Origin: Thunnus maccoyii
Lineage: Eukaryota; Chordata; Actinopteri; Scombriformes; Scombridae
Reading direction: 5' to 3'
NCBI RefSeq assembly: GCF_910596095.1
Contig: NC_056543.1
Coordinates: forward strand, 22,640,542-22,704,541
Length of the DNA: 64,000 bases
Position 1 is the stretch's first letter. Every line of letters begins with the position of its first letter. The notes under the pieces are model-generated. The model saw nothing but the letters and a program-made list of their open reading frames with translations. It was not told the DNA's origin and searched no databases. This document shows, piece after piece, positions 1-29,100 of the stretch. Made by a program: the position numbers and the translations under genes.

Positions 1-933
1 TGTAGTTAACGGGTCTATCTGACGGTTTCACACCGGGGCACACGGGTCGGTGACGGGTTGATGAAGCTATCACACTGAGCTGCTCTGACGCTTGTTTGCG
101 GAAGTGAGGAGAAAAATAATGTCACGTGATTAAGAGGCCAAAGTAATGGATCGCAGAGTTCAGATTAGATTTACTGTATGAGAAGTTACACTGAACCCAG
201 TCCATGAAGCATTTAATTTATGGTTTAGTTCCCTTGTTTGTTGTAAAATATGACAGCCACAGTTGTTCACTCCCTCTTCTCCTCACCAGAGCCAGATTAA
301 TCTGTTAGCAGGGCCTGGGGGCAAACTTGACCTGTGGGCCCCATACAGACCCCCCAACTCCTCATTCTTTTTGTACTATGTTGCCTTCAAGTATCCATCA
401 GGTTTGTACATTGCACATGATAGACACACAGAAACGTTATTATATTTTTCCTGAAACAAATTCAGAAGTCAGCTCAGTTTTATCATGATATAATACATTT
501 GACAAAGTACACCTTATTTACTGTCTTCCATTTCACGTCTGAATTCTGAGTGGGAAATTTATGTTCTAAATATTAGGCTACCCCTCAAAATTTCCACAGT
601 GGAACAAAAAAGTAGCGTCCACCGAACGTAGCTTACACTATGCATTTTGGGAATCCAAAAATGCAATGCTCTGCGTTTTACAGATGCAAAATTGATGCTT
701 GTGCAACACTAAGTGTCCAAAATCTAACTTTAGTGCTCACTATACACTAGTGAGTATATTTGTATAGAAAGTAGCGCATGAGTGAACGAGGGAGTGATTT
801 CAAACACTGTCAATCTCATTTTAAGAAGCTGTTTTGGAGCTTTCCATTGTATGACATGATATTCCTCAGCAGATGTAGTTTGCCAAGTTGTAATCGATAT
901 ATAGATGTTCAAATCTCCAATTCACTGTGCACC
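1..933. other. Intergenic, possible promoter edge of an outside gene; repeat-like debris
   Basis: Bases 1-150 are CpG-richer than the rest, with GTCACGTGA (E-box) at about 120 and CGGAAGTGAGG (ETS-like) at about 99. They may be the promoter of a gene running out of the window to the left; no coding exon is seen. About 590-790 resembles teleost repeat sequence (TATACACTAGTGAG, CATTTTGGGAATCC). Nothing firm. Confidence 0.3.
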
Positions 934-1583
934 TTAAAGGATGGGCTCATCATTTTTTAAGTCTGTCTTAAAACAACAGTCAGATGCCCAAATGAACATT
1001 GAAATAGGTTTTTCTTGCCACAATCATTCTTCCTGTTCATACCAGCCATTAGAAGATCCCTTCATAATACACTAACAATTACTTAAGATGGGAGCCAAAA
1101 TCCATAAACCTCCTTCTGTGCAAAAATGTGATTAAAAGTTTATGTGAAGCTAATATGAAGCTTCAGCTGTCCAAATTAGTCAAGTCATTAAGTAGATATC
1201 TTTCAACATTACAGTCTTTTTAGTGCCAAAGTCCTTATTTTTGTTACTTTACTTCCACTGCAGCTCAACAGGGAAACAGTCTGAGGAAACACAAAGAGGA
1301 AATTTGATGCTAAAAAGACTGTAAATGTGGCAGATATCCACTTGATATGACTAACTCAGACTGCTGAAGCCTCATAAGCTTCAGAAAAACTGTTTTTGCA
1401 CAAATTGACTGTGTGGACACACTATGGATTTTGGCTCCCATCACTTGAACTGAAAGCACATTTCAAAGGAATCTTTTAATAATCAGTAAGAGCAGGAGGA
1501 ATAATTACAGTGAGTAAAACTTCTTTCAGTGTTCATGTGGGCACCTGACTGTTGTTTCAAGACAAATTGTGAATCTGTCCTAA
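934..1583. mobile_element. Long foldback MITE (~650 bp, TTAA edge)
   Basis: The two halves are inverted repeats over most of their length. The left arm reads through AACAACAGTCAGATGCCC, GATGGGAGCCAAAATCCATA and GAAGCTTCAGC; the right arm carries the reverse complements (GGGCACCTGACTGTTGTT, TATGGATTTTGGCTCCCATC, GCTTCAGAAAA). The centre still pairs, AAAGACTGTAA against TTACAGTCTTTTTAG. The left edge is TTAAAGGATGGG and the right edge is CTGTCCTAA. No coding capacity. Sequences of this type are widespread in teleost genomes; the superfamily is not certain. Confidence 0.8.
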
Positions 1584-2676
1584 TGGACTTGTCATCCATG
1601 TTGACAACTGGGAAACTCCATCTGCTGGGGAAGATTATGTGATACAACTGCTGTTTCCAAGGTCAAGGATGAACTTCCAAGCTTAACCCAGAATTCCTCT
1701 GATGGAATAATACTCCTCCTAAGGTTTGTTGAGTGTCCGTTTGTGGTAATTTGATTACACACACATTTATTTTGGATTAAAACTTGATTAAAACCGGATT
1801 TTGATACAAGCCTATAAGACAGGATCTAATGACTAAGTAAAAATATAGGAGCTGCCTTAAGGCCTATAACATTTCAGTTCACATCTTGATTTGTGTTAAC
1901 CCCCCACCCCCCAAAAATTGCAATCAAATTGCCACACAACACTAAAAGTCCTGGGAAATCTTGATCTGGGTCAAACAGTATTAATGTTCCACTTTCAGGC
2001 CTGTTATCTTATTTTGCATGAGGTTTGGTACTGTGACTCCACAGGAAACCCAAATTCACTGCTGCAGGCTGAGTTAATCATTGCCCTCGAGTCAATGTGT
2101 TGACTAACACACATGCATGGATTTAACTCGGAAACTATGCCACTTACAAAACAAATGTGTCCATTACAAAAGCGTCCGCTGTAACCTAATTTCAGGATTG
2201 GAATTAGTCAAACAAGTAAAGTGTCTGTCCTGGCCTGGACTCACCTCTGCCTTGACAGCCTGATATGCGTGGGTGGACGGGTAAATTCACAAACACCATC
2301 CCCCTAAAAGAAGAGATGAATCCAGGTGTACGAACAGATAATAACTCTCCTCATCCTGTTATTTGTTGCTGACAGATCTCACCTGTAATTGTAAAGGATG
2401 TGCCACAAAAACAAAACAAAAGAAAGTCAAGAGTAGTTAAAATTACAGCTTGACAAGATATGGTCAGTTTGCTCTTGTAGTCATGGAGAGGAAGTGATGT
2501 AGATCTTAAATCCAGGAGATATAAAAACTCATGAACCCAAGGAAAAAACTCACACGCAAACACATCCACACCCAAAAGCTACATTCACACTCATGCAACT
2601 TAATTGGACTTACATCTACTGTATGTGTGAATCACAACACTTGCAAGCACAGAGGATCCAACGGCTAAACAGCAAG
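1584..2676. other. Intergenic downstream of kpna3
   Basis: No gene is seen. 1590-1660 is similar to part of the intronic foldback at 13.7-13.95 kb (shared TGACAACTG, CATCTGCTG and AAGAT.GTGTGATACAA-type text), so it is a fragment of the same repeat family. The rest is unremarkable AT-rich DNA. Confidence 0.35.
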
Positions 2677-3677
2677 TTTATTTTGGTTAGGATCAGAAAC
2701 ACAGATAATGTCCTGAGGGCGAGATGAGAGGAAATGATATCAAAATCCCCTGACTTGAAATATGGCAATGATGGTTTTGTGATGTTCGAGGGGTAATGAG
2801 TGAGAGAAATGGTGTTACAATGTTCAGTGAATAAGATCGGAGCAGCAGGGTGTTGCATTGACCATCCCCCACGGCAAACTCCAACAACAGGGAGACTACA
2901 TACTACTGTGCCCACATCTCCCATATCAATACTCTCCAGTTGCTCAAAGAATCTTTTCTATTCAATAAAACCTAGTTTTAGTTGAAATGAAAAAACAAAA
3001 GGCACAATGATTTTCAACTCATATTTGTCTTTAATATGCACAAGAGTTGAAAGCATCAATGAGCCACCTTAAAGAGAAGAATTCAATCTAAAATTTATAA
3101 AAAGATATAAACAATCAGAGGCCAAAACGCTGTCTGTTGCTTTTCTCCTATTATTTTATTTAAAACAACTTTTCATTAGCAAGTAAAAATCTTGCAACAA
3201 ACATAAGCTTGTATCCAATTCAGATACAAGGCAACGAAATTGTAAATCTTTAAAGTGGCTCGGTCTAGTCTGCTAGTTCATGACTGTACACCCTCTCTAT
3301 AGTTTTGTTCAGTAATAAACAGCTAGTCCCAAAAACAAGCCTGGGCTGCTCAAAACAACCCCACCCAATATTTAAAACCCCAGCATGAACCCCTGCTCTG
3401 ACCCCCTCTCAGTAGTTAGCAGCCAACCAGAGGATCATAAAGTCTTCAAGACCAGGGCTAGGATTGAGCTCACAGTTTTGACACGTCAAACCCAAACCCG
3501 CACACCAACTGGGACATGGGACGGTATTACAGCCCGTCACCACTACAGAGAGAGAGAGAGAGAGAAAAAGAAAAAAAAAAAAAATAGCCTGTTCCAATTT
3601 ATCAGCGTGTCATCACAATACATATGCAAGTCAAAAATAAAAACAATGAAACAAAGAAATATTGCTTCAACTGAGAG

Positions 3678-3711
<34 letters not shown>

Positions 3712-5562
3712 CTCCCCAGCCATCTTTGACAGTGAGGTTATCGTCCATCCAATGACTGTCAGCTGCAGCAGCTTTGTACAGGCTTTATGTAAATATATTC
3801 ATATATTCATTAGACGGCAAGGAGAGATACACATCACATTTTTTTTACACAATTATTCAAATTGAGTGATGACATGTGACCTCTTCATCAAAAGTAGTTA
3901 AGTACTGTAAAGGTTAGGACCTGTACTCCTTTTGTAAGTCTAGTCTTCAATGAGTATAGGTCCCTTTCTGCAGGCAGACATCAATATGCCTCTCAGACAT
4001 GTGCATAAGACTGAAGAAAGGAAAAAAATAAAAATTAAAAATAAAATAAAAACAGACATATGGAAGCTCCACAGACTCAACCAGGAGAAGCTGAAAACTG
4101 AAAAGGTAAAAATGTGTTTGTTTGTGTTTTTTTTTTTTAAGAGAGAACCTAAAACAATTAAAATAAGCTTAAAAGGTCAGATAAGCAATTCGGGTCGATT
4201 TTTTTGCTCGACGTTTTTGTTACACCGCCCCCCCTCCCTCCCACCCCCCACCCGCCCCCAACCCCCCAACCCCCTCTTTTAAAGTTTCACATTACAGGGG
4301 AGTCCCCACGCAAACAGTTCACTGGATCACAGGACGTGACCGAGCTCGTGCTGCAGAAATGGATGTCCTGTAGGGGGATAAAAAGCTACAGCTGACATGT
4401 TTGTCATCTCTTAAGTCTCTGTGCCTTCACCAAAAGGTGCTTCCTCCCGTGACAGGTATTCACATCCGTAGAAAACAAAACTGTTTTTTTTTTTTCGCTC
4501 TGCTGAATCAGAAGCAGGCAGTTAGCAGGTCTTACAGTTGTATGTATTGAAAAGAAAAAAAAAGAAAAAGAAAAAGAAAAAAAGAATTATGGCGTTTTCT
4601 TCACATTTTTGATGATTTTTTTTTTTTAAAACAAACATTAAGTTTGATAATTCAACAGAGGTCACATTAAAAAAAGTGACGTTATTGAGTCAGAAGTCCC
4701 GTCAGTCAGTTTGCCACGGAGTCCTCTTTTTGCCTTAGAGCCCTTTCACCCCTCCACCTGTCCCAGAACTCTCCTGGGAGGGCAGTGGGGCGGGGGAGGG
4801 GAGGGGGAGGGTCCGTGGTTAATCATGGCTTAGCTCTGGGATTAACTCTTTAAACTGGGTGAGAGAGGGTTTTTGGGGTGCACGGCCATCAGGAATCTGT
4901 GTGACTAAGTGTGTTTGTGTGTGTGTGTATAGTTGTATGTCAGTGTGCGTGCGCGTGGGTGGAGTAACACCAGAGGACAATCCAGGGGAGGGAAAGCACA
5001 AAAATAAACCACAAACAAACAGCAGTATTTCTTCCCCGTAAGTGATATGATGGCTTCTAACAGAAGTATGCACACAAATTCTAAGTGTCAAAAAGTGTGT
5101 GTATGTGTGTTTTGTGTCTGCAAATGTGCTTGTGTTTTTGTCCTTGTGAAGATTTGACATTTGGCAATTAAATCTTGCCACGAAGGCTGTTTCTTCCTTC
5201 TGGTTTTATTTGTGTGAGATATTTAGAAGCACTGGCGTTAAAATAGCGACAATCCTCCTGATGCAGGTTGCCAGATGGTGATGGTGCCTGTTTGAATGAC
5301 CAGGATTCCTATGTAGGGTTGCCGTGTTCTGTGAAGGATGACCATTATAAAGAAAAAAAAAAAAAAAAACAACAAAAAAAAAAACAAACACCCCACAGTG
5401 CAGAGGTGGGGGTGGGTAAATCCTTCAGTGGTGAGTTTCCATGTTGAAGTGATGTTAAGTAAATCCTGCGGTACCAGGTTGCCAGGTTGGAGGAGAGATG
5501 GATGAATGTCTGGGGTGATTACAGAGTACCCGTGCAGCTGGTTGAACCGAACACCCTGGCTT
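2677..5562 (-). other. kpna3: Likely kpna3 3'UTR with homopolymer tracts
   Basis: No other gene is seen between the kpna3 stop and about 2.7 kb, and long 3'UTRs are usual for this gene, so I infer 3'UTR. Minus-strand AATAAA signals lie at 5205-5210, 3155-3160 and 2677-2682. The last is followed on the minus strand by a G/T-rich stretch, which makes it the best distal end. Low-complexity tracts as read on the plus strand: GA then A at 3546-3583, about 30 A at 3679-3709, C-rich at 4225-4277, G-rich at 4785-4811, GT at 4912-4928, and A-rich at 5350-5391. The real end is not determined. Confidence 0.5.
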
Positions 5563-20993
<15,431 letters not shown>

Positions 20994-21251
20994 GGCTGTA
21001 CGGGGGTTTCGCTGTTGCTCCGGCTTTTCGGGATCTCCTCCGTGAGAGAGACGAGGCACGGCAGCTCCTGTGCTGCTGCTGCGGGCTCCGGAGAGAGGGG
21101 GAGGAGGAGGAGGAGGACGTAACAGATCGCAGAGTGAGGGGAGGAGTTCATGTATATGCCTCCTGCATGGGCTGTCCTGCTTTTCACAGCTTCCTCGACG
21201 CAGTAATAATAAATTCACCCAGGATTTACTGGGCACTGCCGAAATTATCTA

Positions 21252-21560
21252 ACGTGAAAGTCGCGCAGCCTAATTGCAATTTTTGCGCATAACTTGGCAG
21301 ATGGTTTATAAAGTAATATGTCTATTTTTTTACCATTTAATACTTATCTCATTACTCTTCACTTCTTTGCACTAGTTGTAGACATTCCTTGTGTATATTT
21401 CTGAAGATTGTTGTGTTGTTATTGGGTGAGAGTACACTGAGAGCCACCAGACCAGAGTCATATCCTTTGTGTGCGTAAACATGCTTGGCCAATAAAGATG
21501 ATTCTAATAAGCAACTTCACAACAACCTAAAGACAAAACAGGACTCTGGAGAAAAAACAA
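21252..21560. other. Short gap between spryd7 3' end and kpna3 promoter
   Basis: About 300 bases separate the presumed spryd7 polyadenylation region from the kpna3 leader. The stretch is AT-rich with no recognised gene or repeat. It holds a plus-strand AATAAA at about 21492. The two minus-strand genes are thus in close tandem. Confidence 0.4.
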
Positions 21561-23102
21561 GATGCCTCCAGACATAAAATTTTAATGAATCAACAGTATT
21601 TGGGATTTGCCTGTACAATAACATCATTAGTGCAAACAAAGACAAGCATTTGAAATATTTAACTGTCACAGTTCAGCAGCAGATATGCAATGCCAATACA
21701 ACACAACAGATTGACATCATTACCCATATATCTCTAATCAGAGACAGCCAGCACCAGCTCTGGGAATTTTATGATATTTGGAATAAATCCACCATAAAAG
21801 TTTTCAAGATGATATAAGTGTTGGGAAACTAAGGGGCTGTTCATATAAGTGTTATAGAAATCGATCTTAATATATATTAGTGTCAGTCATTTAAGAAATA
21901 TTTCACTTTGTAAAACATTTTCCAGCAGTGTCACTGTCAGTATACCTCAGTGAAAGGTCAACCCCTGACACTTGCTGTCCCCTGGAATGTGCACTAGTTT
22001 ACTGGTGAGACCATTTTTTAACCCATTTCTGGATGAACTCAAAATATAAACAGTGACAAGAACATGAGTGAAAAAGTGTTGCAATATCCCCACTTTTAAT
22101 TGTATTTCTAATTAAAGAAGGCAGCATAAAAGTGAATTGGATATTCAGTATTGACAGCTGACCCTTCATTGGTCCACAGAGTATTGCTGGCCAAAAAAAA
22201 CTGACATATTGTATCATACCAAAGAGACATTTTGATCTTCAAATAAATACAAATAAATATATGGGGCGCGTGCTGAGTGTCAGTATGCCGTTTTACATAT
22301 TCAAAAACAGAAGTATGAAGAAATGTCAATAAACATGGCTTCTGATCCTGAAAAATTGGAACATTTTACCATTACATCCACTGTCTGGCATCTATATGCA
22401 GATAGAGACTGTAAGCAGCAACTTTAAGTGTTTCAGTTAAAGGTGCAGCGTGTAGAATTTAGTGGCATCTAGCGGAACGGACTTGACAGCAACAAAATAT
22501 AATATTCATAAGTATGTTTTAATTTGTGTATAATCACCTGAAAATAAGAGTTGGTGTGTTTTCGTTACCTTAGAATGAGCCCTTTATATCTACATAGGGA
22601 GCGGGTCCTCTTCCATGGAGGCCGCCATGTTGCACTGCCATGTTTGTACAGTAGCCCAGAACGGACAAACCAAACACTGACTCTAGAGAGGACCTTTCGT
22701 GGCCACCACAGGTTCTTTTACACGCTTGGGAGGGGAGGCGGATTTGGTTGGTTGATATCTGCAATCTCACCACTAAATGCCACTAAATCCTACGCACTGG
22801 TCCTTTAATACAAGGTAATTACCAGAGACACAAAGTAATGATTTGACAATTTTCCGTCAGTACAGACAGTACTGGCCCATCATAGCCGACCAATGATTAG
22901 AAATCCACATTCCTTCAAGGATACTCCGACGTCAATCCAGAGCAGCAGTTAAGAGACAGAGCAATCAGGAAAAACAAAAGAAGAGGCGTTCAAGCCGCAC
23001 ATAATGACATCCAATCAAGGTCAAACTGTAGTGTCACAAAGATTGCTATGATAGATAGGGGAGGATGACAACGTAAAGAGGGGCTGAGGCTGAAGTGCTC
23101 CT
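21560..23102 (-). other. spryd7: Likely spryd7 3'UTR, with an embedded MITE
   Basis: The sequence after the spryd7 stop has no other gene until the kpna3 promoter. A minus-strand ATTAAA at 21581-21586 is the most distal candidate polyadenylation signal. Other ATTAAA motifs occur near 22096, 22519 and 22804, the last formed at the edge of the MITE at 22437-22808. The extent of the UTR is inferred. Confidence 0.45.
22437..22808. mobile_element. TTAA-flanked MITE in the presumed spryd7 3'UTR
   Basis: It is bounded by TTAA on both sides. The left end TTAAAGGTGCAGCGTGTAG with TTTAGTGGCATCTAG is the inverted repeat of the right end (CCACTAAATGCCACTAAATC, then CGCACTGGTCCTTTAA). The length is 372 bp with no ORF of note. 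The TTAA target is typical of piggyBac-type non-autonomous elements; the family assignment is inferred. Confidence 0.8.
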
Positions 23103-26100
23103 TTAGAAGATTTGTTGTTCAAAGAGGATCTTCTCAAATCCTTGTGGAGGTGTGTGGTAGAAGTCACTAAACTGGCAGTCTAAGATGGCACTGTCATCCA
23201 CTGGAAGAACAAAAAGGAGAGACACAATTAATAATGTTATACATGTTAACCTCTTAAATACAGATTTTTCTTACATTCTTATATTTACCTTAAATGCCCC
23301 TGAAAACTTGGTTTCAAACTCTAGGCATTTCTCTATTATGTTAAACATCACTGACTAAAATAAGCAACAATATAAGTTCAAGTTCAGAAAAAGGTATTTT
23401 TAATTAAGGGATAAACTAAAAATGTCGGCTAATCTGCTTCATCATGTCTGTGTGGGTGTGGTTTGATCAGATTTGATTGACAGTGGCCTGCCAACATATG
23501 CAAACAACCTGACATCTGTTATCATATTTTGATTCAAATATTCCTACATCCTGATTGGTGCACACAAGTATGTGACATCACCTTTTTCCAACTGAGCCCT
23601 GCCCACTTAAAACCAGTGAGAGGAGACAGACAAAAACACAAACAGAAATCTTTCATGCGAAATAACCACAACTGTTCTAACTTTATTCACACTAAGAAGC
23701 TGAATGAGAAAATAGATTTTTAGGAGATTTAAGTTAAAAAAGATTTCACTCTGTTTGACAATATCACCTGTACTGTGCATCTGTTTGTTTCAGTACTTGA
23801 TTAATGTTAATTATTTAGTTACATAGGCCATAGGAAAATAATAAAATTAATGAAGCCTGAAAAGCATTTCTCTGCTTCAGTTTCAGAGTCCTAAGATTGT
23901 GCATGCTGGCTAACTTGATTAACCTGTGCTTTTCCCACTATGATAAGTCAAAATGTGTGTTGTGAAAAGGGATTATTGAGTCAAAGATTCAAACCAAAAC
24001 ATGTTATTGTGGCTGCACCATTATATCAAATGGATGATACTTCATGCCACATCATGTCTGTGGTGATGGACCCACCGGTGGGTCAGGCAGAGCTAATGAT
24101 TTAATTAAAGCTGGACTTCACCCAACCATTCACTTTTTTTTCCTACTTTTAATTCATAATCTGATTTTATTGTGTTTTGTCTTACTCAGGAGAAGTGATA
24201 TAACAAAAAGCAAATGTTAAAACTTCATTATTCATTATTCTTCAGAAATTAGTCAGGTCAAATGTCTTGTCAAATCAATTATTTGAACAGATGGTCAGTA
24301 TTAAATTTGTCTTAGTTGGCAATACTGAAATCTTTGGTTTCTCAGCTAGAGGACCAGCACCACCTCAAAACCCCACACATGCCCAAGCCAACTAGCACAC
24401 CAACTTTCAGTACTGTGGCCCCTCAAGTTATCACCAGTTATATCAGTTACCAGTTCGAGGTATGGTGACAGCAGAGCTGATGTTCATGGATCTCTTAGGT
24501 TCAATAGTTCTCCAGCGGAAATTTGGGAGTATTCATTGGAAAACTGCTTCATGAGTTGAAGATAAGACAAACCTGACACTGTTGTAAATTATATCAGACT
24601 ATACTTCATCAACACTGAACAATATAAGAAGGAAATCATTTGTTTCAAAAGAGGAATAACAAAACTATGCTACTGTGCCACTGCAGCTCATAGAATTAAT
24701 TTGGTGAAAGCTTTTTATTGTGGGGGTGGGCAGCTCACTATTTCAGGATGTTCCATTACCAGCTTAATTAAATATTGTGACATTTATTCAGTCTAATTAT
24801 AGACCTAACTCAACATGCAATGATGGAAAAACTGAAAAATCTATCAGGTGGTCTGCACACTTTTTGAAATCAAATCTAATGCTTTTTAAGACCTTTTTAG
24901 ACCTAAACAAAGACGATTTAATACCCTTTCCAGAATGCACAAACACACGTTAGGGCTGGGCGACATGTTTTAAATTACTCATTATATTAATATGAATATT
25001 TTTTCAATATTAATGTGTATCACTGTATAACTAACAGATGCCAAATCACATAAAATTATCACAATGTTGCATGCAATGAACTGTGTCCCACAGTTGTGCA
25101 TCGCATCAAACAATAATCTGTCACACTTCTGAAACAAAACCTGACATAACTCATGTTGTTAGCTTTTATATACTTTATGTACTTATTTGCTTGAACTTCG
25201 TAATTTGGACACAAAGCAATATGTGATACTATATTATTGCCCAGACCTAATGCACATAAATAATGACAGGGTTGTCTAATACCTCCTAAGTGTAAGACTG
25301 AACACAGACAAATTCAAGTTGAGAGTGAGACTCAAGATCAAGGCCAACAAAGAAGTCCTAATCCAAGAGTAAGCAGAGCAGGCAGGACTTTTTAATGCTG
25401 TCATTTCAGAGTTAAATATGACATAATCTTAAAAATTGTTGAAGACAATAGACTGGTTTTAAACATTTAAGATGAGGAAATCATCAGTGACATGGTATTT
25501 TCTGAGCTACATATTTTGATAATGTAGTTCGGATTGCAAACTAATCATCAGTTTGCAATCTGAACCACAGTGTACATGCTGCTATCAGCTGAAACATAAA
25601 TGACTTCTTTCACTTTTCCTAATTGGTTGGATGTTTCCTAGACTGAGGCACCGGAGTATGAATGTTTAAAATTCTTGTGTCACTTATTTATTTATCTACC
25701 AAACTAAAACACTTGTGAGTGTTTCATGTAACCATATCAGCACTTCTGTTGAATCATTGATTGTCTTAACTAACCAAAAGCATGGAAATAAAAGGCTTAT
25801 AATTACATTTACATCTGAACAAGCTGATTGGATGTCACATAAACAGAGATCTGCTATTAAACAGCCAACATAATGTTGTCAGGTAAGAAAATACATAATA
25901 GCAAAACATTAGGCCGATCATCATGACAGACACTGTCTCTCATATACACATGTAGCTACACGGGCGCTCTCTCTCTCTGAGTTTTCCTCGTCCCTTTTTT
26001 TGTCTGTTCAGTAACACTTATAATAACACTAGTTATTAACCTCTGTAGTTCTGGACATATTTGTACTAATCTTTCTTCCTTTTAACAGTTCATTAAACTT

Positions 26101-29100
26101 GCAGTAAACTATTGCTGAAACGGTCACCAGTTTAAAAACATGCACTCCTCTCCTGCTTTTAGTCGATATGTGCAGCATATTGGCCACTTCAGCTACGCTG
26201 CGGTAAAAACGAGGACAGGTGCTACCATCCAGATCCTATCCAACACCAAACACAGATAATAAAGCTTCACTTATTCCCTGAAGACCCCTGAATCCTGTTA
26301 CCCTCAGGGAAAATTGCAATCGCAGTTGGCAGTCTGCGGAAAACTGGGCCAAACAAACAGAAGGCTATAAAATGAGAAAAAAATAGACTTGTTCAAGACT
26401 GAAGAAAGACTGATTTTATATTTCAATGTGTAATGTTAAAACCTGAAGGGTCAATATGATTTCTAGTCAAATTTGAATACAATTTGAAATTAAAAATAAG
26501 ATTTTTTATGGCCTTAAATTTAAAAAATGTAATTCAAGACCTTTTAGGACTTCATAAGGATCTGCGGATACCCTGTCTATACTCTATGGCATCACTAGTA
26601 TTCAATAATGCAGAGGTAGTCGTAGTCAGATTAACACATAGATCTTATGGATTTGAGGATGGAGCAGGTGCCTATTTCCATAGGAGAGTCCAGTTTATGT
26701 AGACACTTAAAAAATAGTGAAGTAATGACCCTAACATCTGAAAACCTTTGCCTTGCCCTTCCACACCCCGAGGACTCTGGCGTCCGTGGGTGACATTGAT
26801 GTCTTTCAGAGGCTTTAGTGGGCTCAGTTTTAATAGATACTGGTATCATATGAAACTGACCTAAGGAATCCATTGGTACCAACCATGTCATGCTAGCTTG
26901 TCTGGAAGGGGGCTAAATAACGCTCCAAAGTTACGCTAAATTTTGGCGAGGGAAAAACTGGCATTGCCATTTTCAAAGGGGTCCCTCTCACCTCAAGATA
27001 TCTGAATGAAAATGGGGTACATGGGTTATTTTCACCTATACTAAAAAGAGTATATTTGAATATTTCTACATACTGGGGTCACTAAACAGTCTTAGAATTG
27101 CATAAATTTGGTATGACTGGAAAGCTGAAACTTTTGTGGATTCAATGAGCCCAACTGTATTCATGTGTGATGATGTTAGTCCCCATAGTGGCCATTTAAT
27201 TTTAGTGAGACCATTTTTTGAAATGTGACCTCACTGTATAAAATGACTGTTGTGACCTCTAGGATAATCACTGCCTCATGAAACTTTACAACCACAAACT
27301 AGAAACCGAGGGCATTCAGAGGATGTATGGCTTTCTCAGGTACATTGAAAATAAAGAAGTTTCTCACCATCCAATTGCCGAAAAATGCGGTTCTTACAGA
27401 AATCTCCAAATGTCAAAAGTTTTTGATGCCAAATTACAGCATGAATTGTAAATGTCTTAATTTGGTATTTTGGAGGGATTTTTGACCATTTTTTATCAAT
27501 TATCTCTTATACATCTTAAACAAATTTGAATAGGCACCTAACCAAAACACAATGTTCGATACAACTTAACAAAAAAACTTCAGGCTCCCAGCTTTTAGAT
27601 GATGTATACCACTTCTATGTGGCATATACTGTTGACCTGCTGTCTCTCCCTAAACATCCCCTGTCCCACCCAAAAATGGGTCTATGGTACGGAGATTCAT
27701 TTTCTAGCTTAGTATTATTAGCAGTGCTTTAAAATAGAGGTTGTTTGCACAAGAAAGATCAAACTAATTAGTCCCTAGTTACAGTTCATTGTGTTGCAGT
27801 GGGGGATTTTTTCCATCATCCTTGCCACTGTAGCCAAGTGCTTGCTCATGGGGAAATGCTCTATATGAAAGGTGCCCTGAGATAACTTCTATTGTGATTT
27901 GGCACTATATAAAATAAAATGAGCTTGACTTGACTGTAGGCCAGGGACAGGAAAAGGTCCAAAACAATCTACATGTTTTCTTTCAAACAAAAAAAATGTC
28001 AGTTGATTTCACTGACTGGCTAAACATCAACCAGCACAATTGAACATATGGAATCTGTTGATGGTTAAGTACAACCAACAGCCCGATATAAGTTTGCCAT
28101 GTGAAAATGTACAAATACTGCCCTCTAGTGGAATAAAAATGTAACTGCCGTAATGTCATCTCTAAGGAAGCAGTTCGGCTATCAGTAATGTTAACAAAAA
28201 ATAATTATACCAAATTATCCCAAGATTAACAAACCTAGTCAGCATAGGTAGCCAACAAATAAACTTACCATAAACAACGGGGTATACAGTGCCTCGGATC
28301 CCTGAGGCAGGACAATGCATGTTCTTTCCATTCAGATATAAATTCAGCTCCACATGGTCATATGTGATGCCCTGAGAGAGACAAATGACATTGCAAACAT
28401 ATATGATCACATATTTAAATCTGTTTTAATTATCATCATATGTGCAGCCAGGCTATTCAAAATTTGTGACTGTTAAGAGTTTTAGGATTAAGTTTGAGAC
28501 TCCCATTTCAGCTGAGTAAAAAGGAGCAGGAATAGAAATACAAGGGGTTTAGGCAAATTATATAGAAATAAAATAAATAATAAAACAAAACTTCTCTGCA
28601 ATTATAGTTTCTCCTACTGAAGCACAATGGCTTAAGCTTTAATTACCACAGCAGTGATAATGTTTCCAACCAAGCAGAAATTGTCTTACTCAAAAAGATA
28701 CATAAAAAATTACTTCAAGTTTCCTGGCAGCTCACTTTTTTTTCATATATGAAGGACGTTGTAAATTATATTAGTCATCTGCTGTAATGCTGAAAATCGG
28801 TATCATCCCTGGTCTGAATGACACTGTTTTGCCAGAATTAAGATTGTACTGACGTGTCTGTGATTAGCTTAAATCAGCCAAAAACCATCAGAGAAGACCT
28901 AAAAACTGAAAATATTCAACACTGTTGAACAAAGTCAGTTTGCATGTGGGGTTTGCACACCGCCCCATGACCCTGCAGGTTATTAGTGCGGTCACTTGCT
29001 CATTGACAGTTAGTCGCAGGTGCTCTTTTTTTTTTTTTGAGTTTGTCATTGGTGTTTTAAAGAGAGACTATTAAACAACATGCAATATATGAAAAAAATA

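Noticed and set aside
3385..3729. ORFs with poly-Lys tails at 3.4-4.3 kb
   Set aside because: Produced by A and GA tracts in the presumed kpna3 3'UTR.
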